Assembly (NCBI RefSeq): GCF_004137685.1
Contig: NZ_QYBB01000006.1
Location: 1 to 64,000, forward strand
Source of the DNA: Lichenibacterium minor
GTDB taxonomy: Bacteria > Pseudomonadota > Alphaproteobacteria > Rhizobiales > Beijerinckiaceae
Length of the DNA stretch: 64,000 nucleotides
Direction: 5' to 3'
This document shows, piece after piece, positions 26,880-36,617 of the stretch. Position numbers and translations under genes: made by a program. The number at the start of each line of letters is the position of its first letter. Positions within the stretch are counted from its first letter, which is position 1. The notes beneath the pieces are model-generated. The model ran no database searches. It saw nothing but the letters and a program-made list of their open reading frames with translations, and was not told the DNA's origin.

Positions 26880-27647
26880 CTACACCCATCCGCCGTCGAC
26901 CACGTAATGCTGCCCCGTGCAGGCCGAAGCCTCGTCGGACGCGAAGAAGAGGGTCGCGCGGGCGATCTCGTCGGGGAGCAGGTGGCGTTTCAAGCACTGC
27001 TTGCCCAGCACTTCGGCCTCGTATTCGGGCGTCAGCCACTTCTCCTTCTGGCGCTGCGTCAGCACCGCCCCCGGCGCGATGGCGTTGACGCGGACGTTGA
27101 ACGCGCCGTAGTCGCGCGCCAGCGACCGGGTGAAGCCCAGCACCGCCGATTTCGACATGGAATAGACCGCCATGCCGCCCTGGCCCGCCATCCAGGACAC
27201 CGAGCCGAAGTTGACGATGGCGCCCCCGCCGGCCGCCACCATGTCGGGCAGCACCGCCTGGGCGGCGAAGAACTGGTGGCGCAGGTTCGCGGCGATGCGC
27301 TCGTCGAACATGTCCGGCGTCAGCTCCGCGGTGGCGTGGCGCTCGTCGTGGGCGGCGTTGTTGATCAGCACCCCGATCGGACCGAAGGCGTGCCGCACCT
27401 CGGCGACGCCCCGCTTCAGCGCGTCGATGTCGCGGAGGTCGCAGTGCACGAAGCGCACCGCATGGCCGGCCCCGGCCAGCTCCGCCGCCAGCGCTTCGGA
27501 GGGGGCTGTCGCGATGTCGAGAAACCCGACGCGCGCGCCCTGTTCCGCGAAGCGGCGGGTGATGGCGGCGCCGATGCCGCTGCCGCCGCCCGTCACCAGC
27601 ACGGTGCGGCCTTCGAGGCTCGGATAGGTGGCGATGGCTGCCGCCAT
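26880..27647 (-). CDS. SDR aldose 1-dehydrogenase (galactose/arabinose/xylose type)
   Basis: 255 aa classical short-chain dehydrogenase. NAD(P) motif TGGGSGIGAAIT near residue 16, NNAAHDERHATAELTP, catalytic Ser in GSVSWMAGQGG and YSMSK (Tyr-x3-Lys), C-terminal FASDEASACTGQHYVVDGGWV. The NNAA-DxRH and QCLKRHLLPDEIA stretches resemble sugar 1-dehydrogenases of Hyphomicrobiales and Caulobacter. With dgoK and dgoA behind it, oxidation of galactose to galactonolactone is the best guess. The start is at MAAAIATYPSLEGR, where the fold begins. First gene of a four-gene operon. Confidence 0.82.
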   Translation of the reverse strand: MAAAIATYPSLEGRTVLVTGGGSGIGAAITRRFAEQGARVGFLDIATAPSEALAAELAGAGHAVRFVHCDLRDIDALKRGVAEVRHAFGPIGVLINNAAHDERHATAELTPDMFDERIAANLRHQFFAAQAVLPDMVAAGGGAIVNFGSVSWMAGQGGMAVYSMSKSAVLGFTRSLARDYGAFNVRVNAIAPGAVLTQRQKEKWLTPEYEAEVLGKQCLKRHLLPDEIARATLFFASDEASACTGQHYVVDGGWV

Positions 27648-27805
27648 GCGGCGTTTCCCCCGGATTCGGTCTCGTCGGACGAAGCCGAGAGTAGCGGCAA
27701 GGCCGGGGCGGGGGAAGGGCGCCCTCGCCGGACACGCTCGAACTTTCCGGTCCACGGAATGTTGGCGGGAGGGGTCGCGTCCGCGGGACGCGGGGAGGGT
27801 TGCCG

Positions 27806-28807
27806 GTGCATTTTCTGGGGATCGACTGGGTCGGGGTCAACGCCGAGAACGGGCGCAAGCTCGTGCTCTCGCTCGTGTTCATCGCCGTCGTGGTCGCGGT
27901 CCGCATCGGCCTGCGGGCGCTCGTCGGGCGCGTCGCCGGCAAAAGCTTCGACGCCACGACGCAGCTTCGCTTCTGGTCGCGCCAGGGCATCAGCCTGCTG
28001 GCCGCCGTGGTGCTGGTGCTGGGGCTCCTGTCGATCTGGTTCAACGACCCCACCCGCCTCGCCACCGCCTTCGGGCTGGTGTCGGCCGGCGTCGCCTTCG
28101 CGCTGCAGCAGGTGATCACCTCGCTCGCCGGCTACCTCGTGATCCTGCGCGGCAACACCTTCACGGTGGGGGACCGCATCTCGATGGGCGGCGTGCGCGG
28201 CGACGTGATGCGGCTCGGCTTCATCCAGACCACCATCATGGAGATGGGGCAGCCGCCGTCCGTCCAGGGGTCGGATCCCGCCATGTGGGTGAAGAGCCGC
28301 CAGTTCACCGGCCGCATCGTCACGGTGTCGAATTCCCAGATCTTTTCCGAGCCGGTCTACAACTACAGCCGCGACTTCCCCTTCATCTGGGAGGAGATGA
28401 TGATCCCCATCACCTACCAGGCGGACCGGCCCTACGTGGAGCGCACCCTGATCGAGGCGGCCCGCCTGCACGCGACCGACCCCGACACCATGGCGGCGAG
28501 CGCCAAGCAGCATCTCCAGAACACCTTCGGGGTCGAGCCCATCGAGCTCCACCCGCGCGTCTATTGGCGCATCACCGACAACTGGATGGAGCTGACGGTG
28601 CGCTTCATCGTCGGCACGCATCAGATCCGCGGCGCCAAGGACGCCATGACGCGCCACATCATCGGCAAGCTCGACGAGGCCGGAATCGGCATCGCGTCCG
28701 CCACCTACGACATCGTGGGGATGCCGAAGCTGCGCGTCGAGCGCGGCGGTCGGGGCCGCGGCCCCGACGCGCGCGACGCGGACGGGGCCGGCGGGGCGAC
28801 GTCCTGA
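27806..28807 (+). CDS. MscS-family mechanosensitive channel
   Basis: 333 aa. Two N-terminal helices (LVLSLVFIAVVVAVRIGLRALV, GISLLAAVVLVLGLLSIWF), then the pore helix ATAFGLVSAGVAFALQQVITSLAGYLVIL and the beta domain FTVGDRISMGGVRGDVMRLGFIQTTIMEMGQ, RIVTVSNSQIFSEPVYNYSRDFPF, and a C-terminal alpha-beta part. MscS channels release solutes on osmotic downshock. GTG is preferred as start because GGGGAGGG lies 7 bases before it; a TTG two codons earlier is possible. It diverges from the sugar operon across about 160 bases. Confidence 0.88.
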   Translation: MHFLGIDWVGVNAENGRKLVLSLVFIAVVVAVRIGLRALVGRVAGKSFDATTQLRFWSRQGISLLAAVVLVLGLLSIWFNDPTRLATAFGLVSAGVAFALQQVITSLAGYLVILRGNTFTVGDRISMGGVRGDVMRLGFIQTTIMEMGQPPSVQGSDPAMWVKSRQFTGRIVTVSNSQIFSEPVYNYSRDFPFIWEEMMIPITYQADRPYVERTLIEAARLHATDPDTMAASAKQHLQNTFGVEPIELHPRVYWRITDNWMELTVRFIVGTHQIRGAKDAMTRHIIGKLDEAGIGIASATYDIVGMPKLRVERGGRGRGPDARDADGAGGATS

Positions 28808-28838
28808 GGGCGCCGTCGCGACACATCGGGGGAGCCGC

Positions 28839-30158
28839 GTGATCGAGCGTTTCAGGGCCTGGCTGTCGAACCTCGGCGGCCGCGCCCGCATCCGCGCCAA
28901 GCTCGAGGACCTCGGCGACCAGTTCTGGCTCCGGCCGGCGCTCGTCGTGCTGGCCTGCATCGGCCTGGCGGTCCTGGCCACCCGGTACGACCATTGGACG
29001 GCCGCCGCGGACGGGCAGGCCGCTTCCACGCTCGGCTATTCGGGCGGTGGCGAGGGAGCCCGCTCGCTGCTGTCGGCCGTGGCGGCGTCGAGCATCGGGG
29101 TGGCGGGCACGATCTTCTCCATCACCATCGCGGCGCTGTCCCTCGCGTCGGGGCAGATGGGGCCGCGGCTGCTGCGCAACTTCGTGCGCGACGTCCGCAA
29201 CCAGATCGCGCTCGGCATCTTCCTCGGCACCTTCGCCTACGCCCTCACGGTGCTGCGCACGGTGCGCACAGTGGACGAGGGCAGCTTCGTCCCCCACGTC
29301 GGGGTGACGGGCGCCATGGCGCTGGCGCTGGTCTGCATCGGCACGCTGGTCTGGTACGTCCACCACATCGCCACCTCCATCAACGTCGAAACGGTGGTGG
29401 ACGCGGTGCACCGGGACCTCGTCGGGGCCATCGGCGGCAAGACGCTCGACGAGGCCGCACCGCCGCCGCCGCCCGAGCCGCTGCTGGGCGCGGGCGTTTC
29501 GGGCTCGGGCTGCGGGTTCCTGCAGGCGGTCGACGGCGCCAAGCTCGCCGACTGGGCCGCGGCCCGCGGCGTGACGGTGCGGATGCGGGTGAGGCCCGGC
29601 GCCTTCGTGCCCTTCGGCGTTCCGGTGGCGGTGGTGTCGGCCGCCGCGGAGGGCGCCGCCGGCGCGCTCGACGAGGCGCTGACCTATGGGCGCCGGCAGG
29701 CCGCCCTGCAGGACCTCGAATATCCCATCCGCCAGTTGAACGAGATCGCCGTGCGGGCTTTGTCGCCGGGCATCAACGACCCCTTCACGGCCGGCAGCGT
29801 GCTCGACCGCTTCGCCGACGCCCTGTGCCGCATCGTGCCCCGCCACCTGCCGAGCGGCGTGGTGGAGCGGGACGGCCGCGTGGTGCTGACCCTGGACGCG
29901 GTGGACTACGACGGCCTGTGCGACGGCATGTTCCACACCATCCGGCAGAACGGCTCGGGCTCGGCCTACGTGCTGATCCGCCTGCTGGAGGTCCTGGGCC
30001 GCGTCGCCGAGGTCGAGCGCCGCGCCGACCGCCGCGCCGCCCTGCGCCGCCATGCCGACCTCGCCGTCGCGGCGGCGCGCGACGGGGTGGACGACGCGGC
30101 CGGGCTGGCGGACTGCGAAAGCCGGCATGCGGCCTTCGGCGAGCTGACGAGGGCCTGA
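28839..30158 (+). CDS. DUF2254 membrane protein
   Basis: 439 aa. Three or four membrane helices in the first half (ALVVLACIGLAVLATRYDHW, SAVAASSIGVAGTIFSITIAALSLASGQMGPRLLRNF, IALGIFLGTFAYALTVLRTV, MALALVCIGTLVWYVHHIA), then a soluble domain with IRQLNEIAVRALSPGINDPFTA, the conserved core of DUF2254. Function is unknown. The start is GTG, about 30 bases after the MscS stop, so the two may be cotranscribed and act in envelope stress. Confidence 0.82.
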   Translation: MIERFRAWLSNLGGRARIRAKLEDLGDQFWLRPALVVLACIGLAVLATRYDHWTAAADGQAASTLGYSGGGEGARSLLSAVAASSIGVAGTIFSITIAALSLASGQMGPRLLRNFVRDVRNQIALGIFLGTFAYALTVLRTVRTVDEGSFVPHVGVTGAMALALVCIGTLVWYVHHIATSINVETVVDAVHRDLVGAIGGKTLDEAAPPPPPEPLLGAGVSGSGCGFLQAVDGAKLADWAAARGVTVRMRVRPGAFVPFGVPVAVVSAAAEGAAGALDEALTYGRRQAALQDLEYPIRQLNEIAVRALSPGINDPFTAGSVLDRFADALCRIVPRHLPSGVVERDGRVVLTLDAVDYDGLCDGMFHTIRQNGSGSAYVLIRLLEVLGRVAEVERRADRRAALRRHADLAVAAARDGVDDAAGLADCESRHAAFGELTRA

Positions 30159-30284
30159 GCGCCTTCGCGTCGGGAGCGGGGCGGGGGAGGCCCGCGTCTT
30201 CACTCCGCTTCAACTCTCCCCTGCCAGTGTCCGAGGCTGCGCCAAGGCCCGTGGGCGACGGATCCCGCGGGCCGGTGGCGAAGC

Positions 30285-33053
30285 GTGGTGGCCCACGCCC
30301 GAGCCGACGTGGACCTCCGCATGCCCTTCCGCCCGCAGCCGGCCTTCATGGCGCGACAGCTCGCCCGCGCGTTCCAGCCGCTGCGTTCGCTCGCCGTGTC
30401 GGGCGCCCTGTTCGCCGCCGTGCTGGCCCTGGTGGCCTCCCTGCTCGCCCGGGACCTGTACCGCGGCGCGATCCACGACACGGAACGGGAGCTCACCAGC
30501 CTCGCCACCGTGCTGGCCGAGGGGGCCGACCGCGCCCTGCAATCCATCGAACTCGTCCAGGATGCGGTCGCGGACGACATCATGGATCCGTCCGTCCGGA
30601 CCGAGGCCGACTTCGTCCGCCGCGCGTCCACCTTCGCGGTCCACGACCGCCTGAAGACCCGCAGTGCGGCGCTCCCGCAGGCCAACGCCGTCACCGTCGT
30701 CGACGATCGGGGCAGGCTGCTCAACTTTTCCCGCCGCTGGCCCATCCCGGACGTCGACCTTTCGGACCGCGACTATTTCAAGGCGCTGGCCGACGATCCG
30801 GCCCTCGGCCGCTTCGTCAGCCACCCGGTGCAGAACCGCGGGGACGGCGCCTGGACGATCTACGTCGCCCACCGGGTGTCGAGCGCCGACGGCCGCTTCC
30901 TCGGCCTGGTCCTGGGGGCGGTCGAGCTCAGCTACTTCGAGAAGCTCTTCGCCCGCGTCGCCCCCGAACCCGGCGACGTGCTGTCCATGTTCCGCATCGA
31001 CGGCACGATGATCGTCCGCCACCCGAGCCTGCCGGACACCATCGGCCGCACGTTTCCGCAGGCCGGCGCGGTCCGGATCCTCGCCGCCAACCCGTCCGGA
31101 TCGGGCGTGGTCCGGGCCACGAGCCCCGTCGACGGCCTGGAGCGGATCGTCGCCAGTCAGGGCCTGGTCCACTATCCCCTCCTGCTCAGCACGAGCCGCA
31201 CCGTCGCGGTGGCGCTGGCGGCCTGGCACGAGCAGGCCGTGGCGCTCGGCGTCGCGGTGGGGCTGCTGATCGCCGGGCTTTGCGCCGTCGTGTGGACCGG
31301 CACGCGCCAGATCAAGGTCCAGAAGAGGCTCGTCCGGTCCGAAGCGGCGCGCGTCGCCGCCGAGGAGCGCGCGCGCGGCGAGCGCGTCCTGCGGCAGGAC
31401 TACGCGCGCTTCGGCGCGGCGCTCGACAGCATGAGCCAGGGCCTGTGCCTGTTCGATGCCGCCCACGACCTCGTCGTGCTGAACGCCCGCTTCGCCGCCA
31501 TGTACGGCGTGCCCGCCGCGCTCCGCCGCCCCGGGACGCCGCTCGGCGCGCTGCTGGATCACCTCGGCGGCGTCATGTCGGCGGCGGACGGGCCCCGCTT
31601 CGCCGCGGAACTGCGGAGCGCCGCCGAGGCGCGCGTGCCGGCCGCCCTCACCTGCGGCCTCGCGGACGGGCGCATCGTCGGCGTGTCGGCCGAGCCGGTC
31701 GCGGGCGGCGGCTTCGTGTGCACCCACGAGGACGAGACGGAGCGGCGCCGCGCCGAAGCCACCATCGCCCACATGGCGCACCACGACGCCCTGACGGGCC
31801 TGCCGAACCGCCTGCTGCTCGGCGCCGGCACCGAGGAGCTCCTGGCATCGCCGGAGCGGCGGCGCGGTGCCGTGCTGCTCCTCGACCTCGACGGCTTCAA
31901 GCAGGTCAACGACGTCCACGGCCACCCGTTCGGGGACGCGCTTCTGCGGCAGGTCGCGGGCCGCCTCCGCTCCACCGTCGGGCCGCAGGACCTGCTGGCC
32001 CGGCTCGGCGGCGACGAGTTCGCGATCGTGCAGCGGGGCGGCCCCGACCTCCCCGGCGGCGCCCAGCCGAAGGACGCCGTCGCGCTGGCGGCGCGCATCG
32101 TCGACGCGCTGCGGGCGCCCTTCGCCGTGGACAGTTCCACGGTGTCGATCGGCACCAGCATCGGCGTGGCGCTGGCCGATGCCGCGGGCGGCACGCCGGA
32201 GCTGCTGTTGCGCAACGCCGACATCGCGCTCTACCGCGCCAAGGCGGCGGGGCAGGGCGTGTGGTGCCTCTACGAGGCCCGGATGGAGGGGGAGATCCGC
32301 GCCCGCCGCGCCCTGGAGGAGGACCTCCGCCGGGCCGTCGAGCATCGGGAATTCCTGCTGCACTACCAGCCCATCGTCGAAGCGCGGTGCGGCGTCGTCC
32401 TCGGCTACGAGGCCCTGCTGCGCTGGCGCCACCCCGTGCGCGGTCTCGTGCCGCCCGCCGAGTTCATCCCGCTCGCCGAGGAAACGGGCCTGATCCGCGA
32501 GATCGGCGCCTGGGTGCTGATGCGCGCCTGCGCGGATGCGGCGGTCTGGCCCGAGGCCGCGACGGTGGCGGTGAACCTGTCGCCGGCGCAGTTCCGGGAT
32601 GGCGACCTCCTGGCCGAGGTGGCGCTCGCGCTCGCGGCGTCCGGCCTGCCGGCGCGGCGGCTGGAGCTGGAGATCACCGAATCCGTCCTGCTGCGCGACG
32701 ACCGGGCGAACCTGTCCGTCCTGCGCGAGCTGCACGGGCTCGGCGTGCGGATCGCCATGGACGACTTCGGCACCGGCTATTCGTCGCTGAGCTACCTGCG
32801 GCGCTTCCCCTTCGACAAGATCAAGATCGACCAGTCCTTCGTGCGCGACCTGTTCGACAGCCCCGAGAACGTCGCCATCGTGCGGGCCGCCATCGGGCTC
32901 GGCCGGGCGCTCGGCATGACGGTGCTGGCCGAGGGCGTCGAAACCGCGGCGGAGCGCGACGTGCTGACGGCCGAAGGCTGCCACGAGCTGCAGGGCTACC
33001 TGTTCGGCCGCCCGGCCCCGCTCGCCGCCACGCGTGAATCCGCCGCGGCGTGA
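30285..33053 (+). CDS. Membrane-bound cyclic-di-GMP enzyme: Cache-PAS-GGDEF-EAL
   Basis: 922 aa. An N-terminal membrane helix (SLAVSGALFAAVLALVASLLA), a periplasmic dCache-type sensor (LSDRDYFKALADDPALGRFVSHPVQNR, DGTMIVRHP), a second helix (LGVAVGLLIAGLCAVVW), a PAS-like segment (LDSMSQGLCLFDAAHDLVVLNARFAAMYG), GGDEF (intact at 575-579), and EAL (EALLRW from 709, ITESVLL, DDFGTGYSSLSYL, KIDQSFVR, EGVET). Both cyclase and phosphodiesterase motifs are intact, so it may make and degrade c-di-GMP according to an outside signal. ATGs at residues 13 and 22 are alternative starts. Confidence 0.92.
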   Translation: MVAHARADVDLRMPFRPQPAFMARQLARAFQPLRSLAVSGALFAAVLALVASLLARDLYRGAIHDTERELTSLATVLAEGADRALQSIELVQDAVADDIMDPSVRTEADFVRRASTFAVHDRLKTRSAALPQANAVTVVDDRGRLLNFSRRWPIPDVDLSDRDYFKALADDPALGRFVSHPVQNRGDGAWTIYVAHRVSSADGRFLGLVLGAVELSYFEKLFARVAPEPGDVLSMFRIDGTMIVRHPSLPDTIGRTFPQAGAVRILAANPSGSGVVRATSPVDGLERIVASQGLVHYPLLLSTSRTVAVALAAWHEQAVALGVAVGLLIAGLCAVVWTGTRQIKVQKRLVRSEAARVAAEERARGERVLRQDYARFGAALDSMSQGLCLFDAAHDLVVLNARFAAMYGVPAALRRPGTPLGALLDHLGGVMSAADGPRFAAELRSAAEARVPAALTCGLADGRIVGVSAEPVAGGGFVCTHEDETERRRAEATIAHMAHHDALTGLPNRLLLGAGTEELLASPERRRGAVLLLDLDGFKQVNDVHGHPFGDALLRQVAGRLRSTVGPQDLLARLGGDEFAIVQRGGPDLPGGAQPKDAVALAARIVDALRAPFAVDSSTVSIGTSIGVALADAAGGTPELLLRNADIALYRAKAAGQGVWCLYEARMEGEIRARRALEEDLRRAVEHREFLLHYQPIVEARCGVVLGYEALLRWRHPVRGLVPPAEFIPLAEETGLIREIGAWVLMRACADAAVWPEAATVAVNLSPAQFRDGDLLAEVALALAASGLPARRLELEITESVLLRDDRANLSVLRELHGLGVRIAMDDFGTGYSSLSYLRRFPFDKIKIDQSFVRDLFDSPENVAIVRAAIGLGRALGMTVLAEGVETAAERDVLTAEGCHELQGYLFGRPAPLAATRESAAA

Positions 33054-33171
33054 CGCCCGCCCGCCCACACCGCGCCCTGGGCCGATCCGCCGTTGCCCCG
33101 GGGGGCGGCTCGGATAGTCTGGCGCCCCGATTCGGGCCGCGCCGCGGCCCAGAACGCCGCTGGATCGCGCC

Positions 33172-33696
33172 ATGTCCGCCTCGCCGAAGTCGTCCACCGC
33201 CGAGCGTCGGACCGCGCATCTGATCCACAAGGTCGAGCAGGTGGTGTATGTCGCGGTCGCGGCGCTGCTCGTGCTGGCGCTGGCGCTGGCGCTGCTCGGC
33301 GCCGCCGCCCTGCTGTGGAGCGGCATGGCCGAGTTCACCGCCACCGAGCCCGTGTACCGCATCATCGACCGGCTGCTCTTCGTGCTGATGCTGGTCGAAA
33401 TCCTGCACACCGTCCACGCGTCCATCCGCACCGGCACGCTGCTGTGCGAGCCCTTCCTCATCGTCGGGCTGATCGCCTGCATCCGGCGGGTGCTGGTGAT
33501 TACGCTCGAAACGTCGCAGATCACCCAGCCGGAGAAGTGGGATCCGTCGAAGATGCCGCTGTTCCAGTCCAACATGATCGAGCTCGGCGTGCTGGCGCTG
33601 CTGATCGCCGTGCTGGTCGGATCGATCAAGCTGACGCGTCCCACCGAGAAGGGCGGCCGCACCGAAGGCGAGGACGAGGACGCGGCGGCGTTCTGA
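33172..33696 (+). CDS. PsiE-like small membrane protein
   Basis: 174 aa, four membrane helices: VVYVAVAALLVLALALALLGAAALLWSGM, IIDRLLFVLMLVEILHTVHASI, LLCEPFLIVGLIACIRRVLVITLE, MIELGVLALLIAVLVGSIKL. The LMLVEILHTV...EPFLIVGLIACIRRVLV pattern matches the phosphate-starvation-inducible PsiE group. Its biochemical role is not known. The acidic C-terminal tail (TEGEDEDAAAF) is probably cytosolic. Confidence 0.78.
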   Translation: MSASPKSSTAERRTAHLIHKVEQVVYVAVAALLVLALALALLGAAALLWSGMAEFTATEPVYRIIDRLLFVLMLVEILHTVHASIRTGTLLCEPFLIVGLIACIRRVLVITLETSQITQPEKWDPSKMPLFQSNMIELGVLALLIAVLVGSIKLTRPTEKGGRTEGEDEDAAAF

Positions 33697-33824
33697 GCGG
33701 GCCGCGACCCCCCTTGCATGCGAGGGACGCCGCCGTGTAGCCTGACAAAATCGGGGCCCCGGCATCGCGGCCGGCATGCCCCCGCGGAGCGGCGACAACG
33801 CCGCCCGCTTCAGGGAGACACGCC

Positions 33825-34958
33825 ATGTCCGGGCCGCACTTCAAGCACGCCTGCGCCGCCGCGGCGCTTTTCGCCGCGCTCGGCGCGGGTTCGGCCGAGG
33901 CCGCCGGGCCCAAGGTCGTGTCCGGCCCCAGCGCCGACGCCCAATGCTTCGTGCCCTGGACCGACAAGACCAAGTTCTTCCAATACGCGAAGAAGCCCGG
34001 CCCCTACCGGATAGCGCTCGCCAACGGCTTCATCGGCAACACTTGGCGCATCCAGATGATCAAGACCGCCAAGGCCTATGCCGAGCAGCCGGAGATCAAG
34101 AAGCAGCTGAAGGAGTTCAAGGTCGTGTCGACCGGGGACGACATCGCGGCGCAGATCTCGGCCGTCAACAACTTCATCGATTCGGGCTACGACGCCGTCA
34201 TCATCGACGCGCAGAACCCCACCGCGTTCCGGTCGGCGGTGAAGCGCGCCCAGGCGGCCGGCGTGGTGCTGGTGGCCTTCGACAACACGCTCGACACCGA
34301 CGAGGCCATCAACGTCAACGTCGACCAGGAAGGCCTCGGCAAGTATTGGGGCGAATGGCTGGCGAAGAGCCTGCCGAAGGGCGGCGACGTGCTGGAAGTG
34401 CGCGGCGTGCCCGGCACCTCCGTCGACACCGACCGCCACAAGGGGCTGCAGGACGCCCTGAAGGCGTCCGGCAAGACTTTCAGCACCGTCGAGGTGGTGG
34501 GCAAATGGGACGACGGCACGGCGCAGAAGGTGTCGGCCGACGCGATCGCGGTCCACAAGCACTTCGACGGCATGACGGCCCAGGGCGGCTCGACCGGGAT
34601 GGTCCGCGCCTTCCTGGACGCCGGCGCCCCGCTGGTGCCGGCCGGCGCCGAAACCGAGAACGGCTTCCGCAAGCTGTGCCTGGAAGACGGGTCGAAGGGG
34701 CTCTCCTGCGCGTCCGGCGGCACCGGCCCGGCCCAGGTCGCTGTGGCGATGAAGACCGCGCTCGCGGCCCTCGGGGGCGAAACCGTGCCGCAGTCGATCC
34801 GGCTGCCGCTGGCCCACGTCGAGGCTCCCGACTTCAAGGCGGGGGTGAACACCTTCCCGGACCAGACGGACAACTTCTTCGTCGGCAACGCCTTCCCGAC
34901 CTGCGGCATCACCTTCACCGCCCAGGAGATCATGGGCCGCTCCGAGGCGAACCAGTAG
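33825..34958 (+). CDS. CUT2 sugar-binding protein, importer A
   Basis: 377 aa. Sec signal (ACAAAALFAALGAGSAEA), then a periplasmic-binding-protein type I fold: PYRIALANGFIGNTWRIQMIKTAKAY, VVSTGDDIAAQISAVNNFIDSGYDAVIIDAQNPTAF, GVVLVAFDNTLDTDEAINVNVDQ. It belongs with ribose/xylose-type binders; Trp35-rich segments near the N-terminus make it longer than RbsB. GGGAGA precedes the ATG. Followed by an ATPase and two permeases. Ligand unknown. Confidence 0.88.
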   Translation: MSGPHFKHACAAAALFAALGAGSAEAAGPKVVSGPSADAQCFVPWTDKTKFFQYAKKPGPYRIALANGFIGNTWRIQMIKTAKAYAEQPEIKKQLKEFKVVSTGDDIAAQISAVNNFIDSGYDAVIIDAQNPTAFRSAVKRAQAAGVVLVAFDNTLDTDEAINVNVDQEGLGKYWGEWLAKSLPKGGDVLEVRGVPGTSVDTDRHKGLQDALKASGKTFSTVEVVGKWDDGTAQKVSADAIAVHKHFDGMTAQGGSTGMVRAFLDAGAPLVPAGAETENGFRKLCLEDGSKGLSCASGGTGPAQVAVAMKTALAALGGETVPQSIRLPLAHVEAPDFKAGVNTFPDQTDNFFVGNAFPTCGITFTAQEIMGRSEANQ

Positions 34959-34983
34959 GGCCGAAGCGATGCGCCAGCGTGCG

Positions 34984-35024
34984 TTCCCCATCCCCCGTCG
35001 GGGATGGCCGGGGGTGAGGGGAAG
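34984..35024. repeat. Palindrome between binding-protein and ATPase genes of importer A
   Basis: CCATCCCC-CGTC-GGGGATGG is a perfect 8-bp stem (34988-35007); TTCCCC and GGGGAA form an outer arm. Its place after the binding-protein gene mirrors the 11.8-kb element, so it may limit read-through or protect the upstream mRNA. Confidence 0.5.
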
Positions 35025-35060
35025 CGGCCGGCGTCGGGCCGGGCCCGGGGGGGCGTCGAC

Positions 35061-36617
35061 ATGATCGAACCTCCGACCGCTCCCGCCGCCGCCGGCCGGA
35101 CGCCGCCGCTGCTCGCCCTGTCGGGCATCGCCAAGCGCTACGGCGCCACGCGCGCGCTCGACGGCGTCGACCTCGACCTCCGCGCCGGCCGCATCCACGC
35201 GGTGCTGGGCGAGAACGGCGCCGGCAAGTCGAGCCTCATCAAGTGCATGGCCGGGGTGGTGCGGCCCGACAGCGGCACCATGGCGCTCGACGGCGCGCCC
35301 GTGCGCTTCGCCGATCCCGCCGCCGCGGCGGCGGCCGGCATCGTGTGCGTGTTCCAGGAACTGTCGCTCGTCCCCGACCTGTCGGTGGCCGACAACATCC
35401 TCATCGCCGACCCGCCCCGCCGCTTCGGCCTCGTCGACCGCCGCGCCCAGCGCCGCCGCGCCGAGGAGCTGCTCGCCCGCGCGGGCGCCGGCGACATCCA
35501 CCCGCTCGCCCTCGTGCGCGACCTGCCGCTGTCGCGCCGCCAGCTCGTCGAGATCGCCAAGGCGCTGGCCCGCGGGCCCCGCCTGCTCATTCTCGACGAG
35601 GCCACCTCGGCGCTGACGGCGCGCGACGTCGCGTCCGTGTTCCGCGTGCTGAAGGACCTGCGCCGCGACGGCCTGGCGCTGGTGTTCATCTCGCACCGCA
35701 TGGGCGAGATCGCGGAGCTCGCCGACGAATGTTCGGTGTTCCGCAACGGCCGCAACGTCGCGACCTTTCCGGCCGGCACCCGGACGGACGCCCAGGTCGT
35801 CGAGATGATGATCGGCCGCGACGAGGCCCACGCCTATCCGCCGAAGCCGCCGCCGGTGCCGCGGGACCGCCCGCCCGTGCTCGAAGCGCGGCGGCTGGGC
35901 TGGGCCGGACGGCTGCACGACATCTCCTTCGCGCTGCGTCCCGGCGAGGTCGTGGGCCTGGGCGGCCTCGACGGGCAGGGCCAGCGCGAGCTGCTGCTGG
36001 CGCTGTTCGGCGTTCTGCGCGGGCTCACCGGCGCGGTGCTGGTGGACGGCCGCGAGGCCGCGCTGGGCGGCCCCGCCGATGCCAAGGCGCCGCGCAACGG
36101 CATCGCCCTCATCCCCGAGGACCGCAAGACCGAGGGGCTGATGCTGCCGATGTCGGTGCGCGAGAACCTGAGCTTCGCGTCGCTCGACCGCGTGTCGCGC
36201 GGCGGCGTGGTGGACCGCGCCGCCGAAGCCCGCGCCGTCGACGCGATGGTGGGGCTGCTCGCCATCAAGGCCGCCGACCTCGACGTGCCGGTGGCGTCCC
36301 TGTCCGGCGGCAACCAGCAGAAGGTGGTGCTGGCCAAGTGGCTGATGACGCGCCCCCGCGTCGTGCTGCTCGCCGACCCGACCCGCGGCATCGACGTCGG
36401 CACCAAGGCCGACATCTACCGCCTGCTGCGGCGGCTGGCCGACGATGGCGCCGCCGTGCTGCTGTATTCCACCGACTACGCCGAGCTGATCGGCTGCTGC
36501 GACCGCGTGCTCGTGCTCTACGGCGGCCGCGTCGTGCGCGAGCTCGAAGGCACGGCCATCACCGAGCGGGCGCTGGTGTCGAGCGCGCTCAACATGGACG
36601 GCACGGAGGCCGCGTGA
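35061..36617 (+). CDS. CUT2 sugar ABC transporter ATPase, importer A (RbsA-like double NBD)
   Basis: 518 aa with two ATP-binding domains. NBD1: ALSGIAKRYGATRALDGVDLDL, Walker A GENGAGKSS, LSRRQLVEIAKAL region, LLILDEATSAL. NBD2 has the degenerate Walker A GGLDGQGQRELL usual in RbsA relatives, EDRKTEGLMLPMSVRENLSF, signature LSGGNQQKV and Walker B LLADPTRGIDVG. It powers uptake through the two following permeases. The ATG is chosen at the start of the fold (MIEPPTAP). Its stop overlaps the permease GTG (GTGA). Confidence 0.93.
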   Translation: MIEPPTAPAAAGRTPPLLALSGIAKRYGATRALDGVDLDLRAGRIHAVLGENGAGKSSLIKCMAGVVRPDSGTMALDGAPVRFADPAAAAAAGIVCVFQELSLVPDLSVADNILIADPPRRFGLVDRRAQRRRAEELLARAGAGDIHPLALVRDLPLSRRQLVEIAKALARGPRLLILDEATSALTARDVASVFRVLKDLRRDGLALVFISHRMGEIAELADECSVFRNGRNVATFPAGTRTDAQVVEMMIGRDEAHAYPPKPPPVPRDRPPVLEARRLGWAGRLHDISFALRPGEVVGLGGLDGQGQRELLLALFGVLRGLTGAVLVDGREAALGGPADAKAPRNGIALIPEDRKTEGLMLPMSVRENLSFASLDRVSRGGVVDRAAEARAVDAMVGLLAIKAADLDVPVASLSGGNQQKVVLAKWLMTRPRVVLLADPTRGIDVGTKADIYRLLRRLADDGAAVLLYSTDYAELIGCCDRVLVLYGGRVVRELEGTAITERALVSSALNMDGTEAA

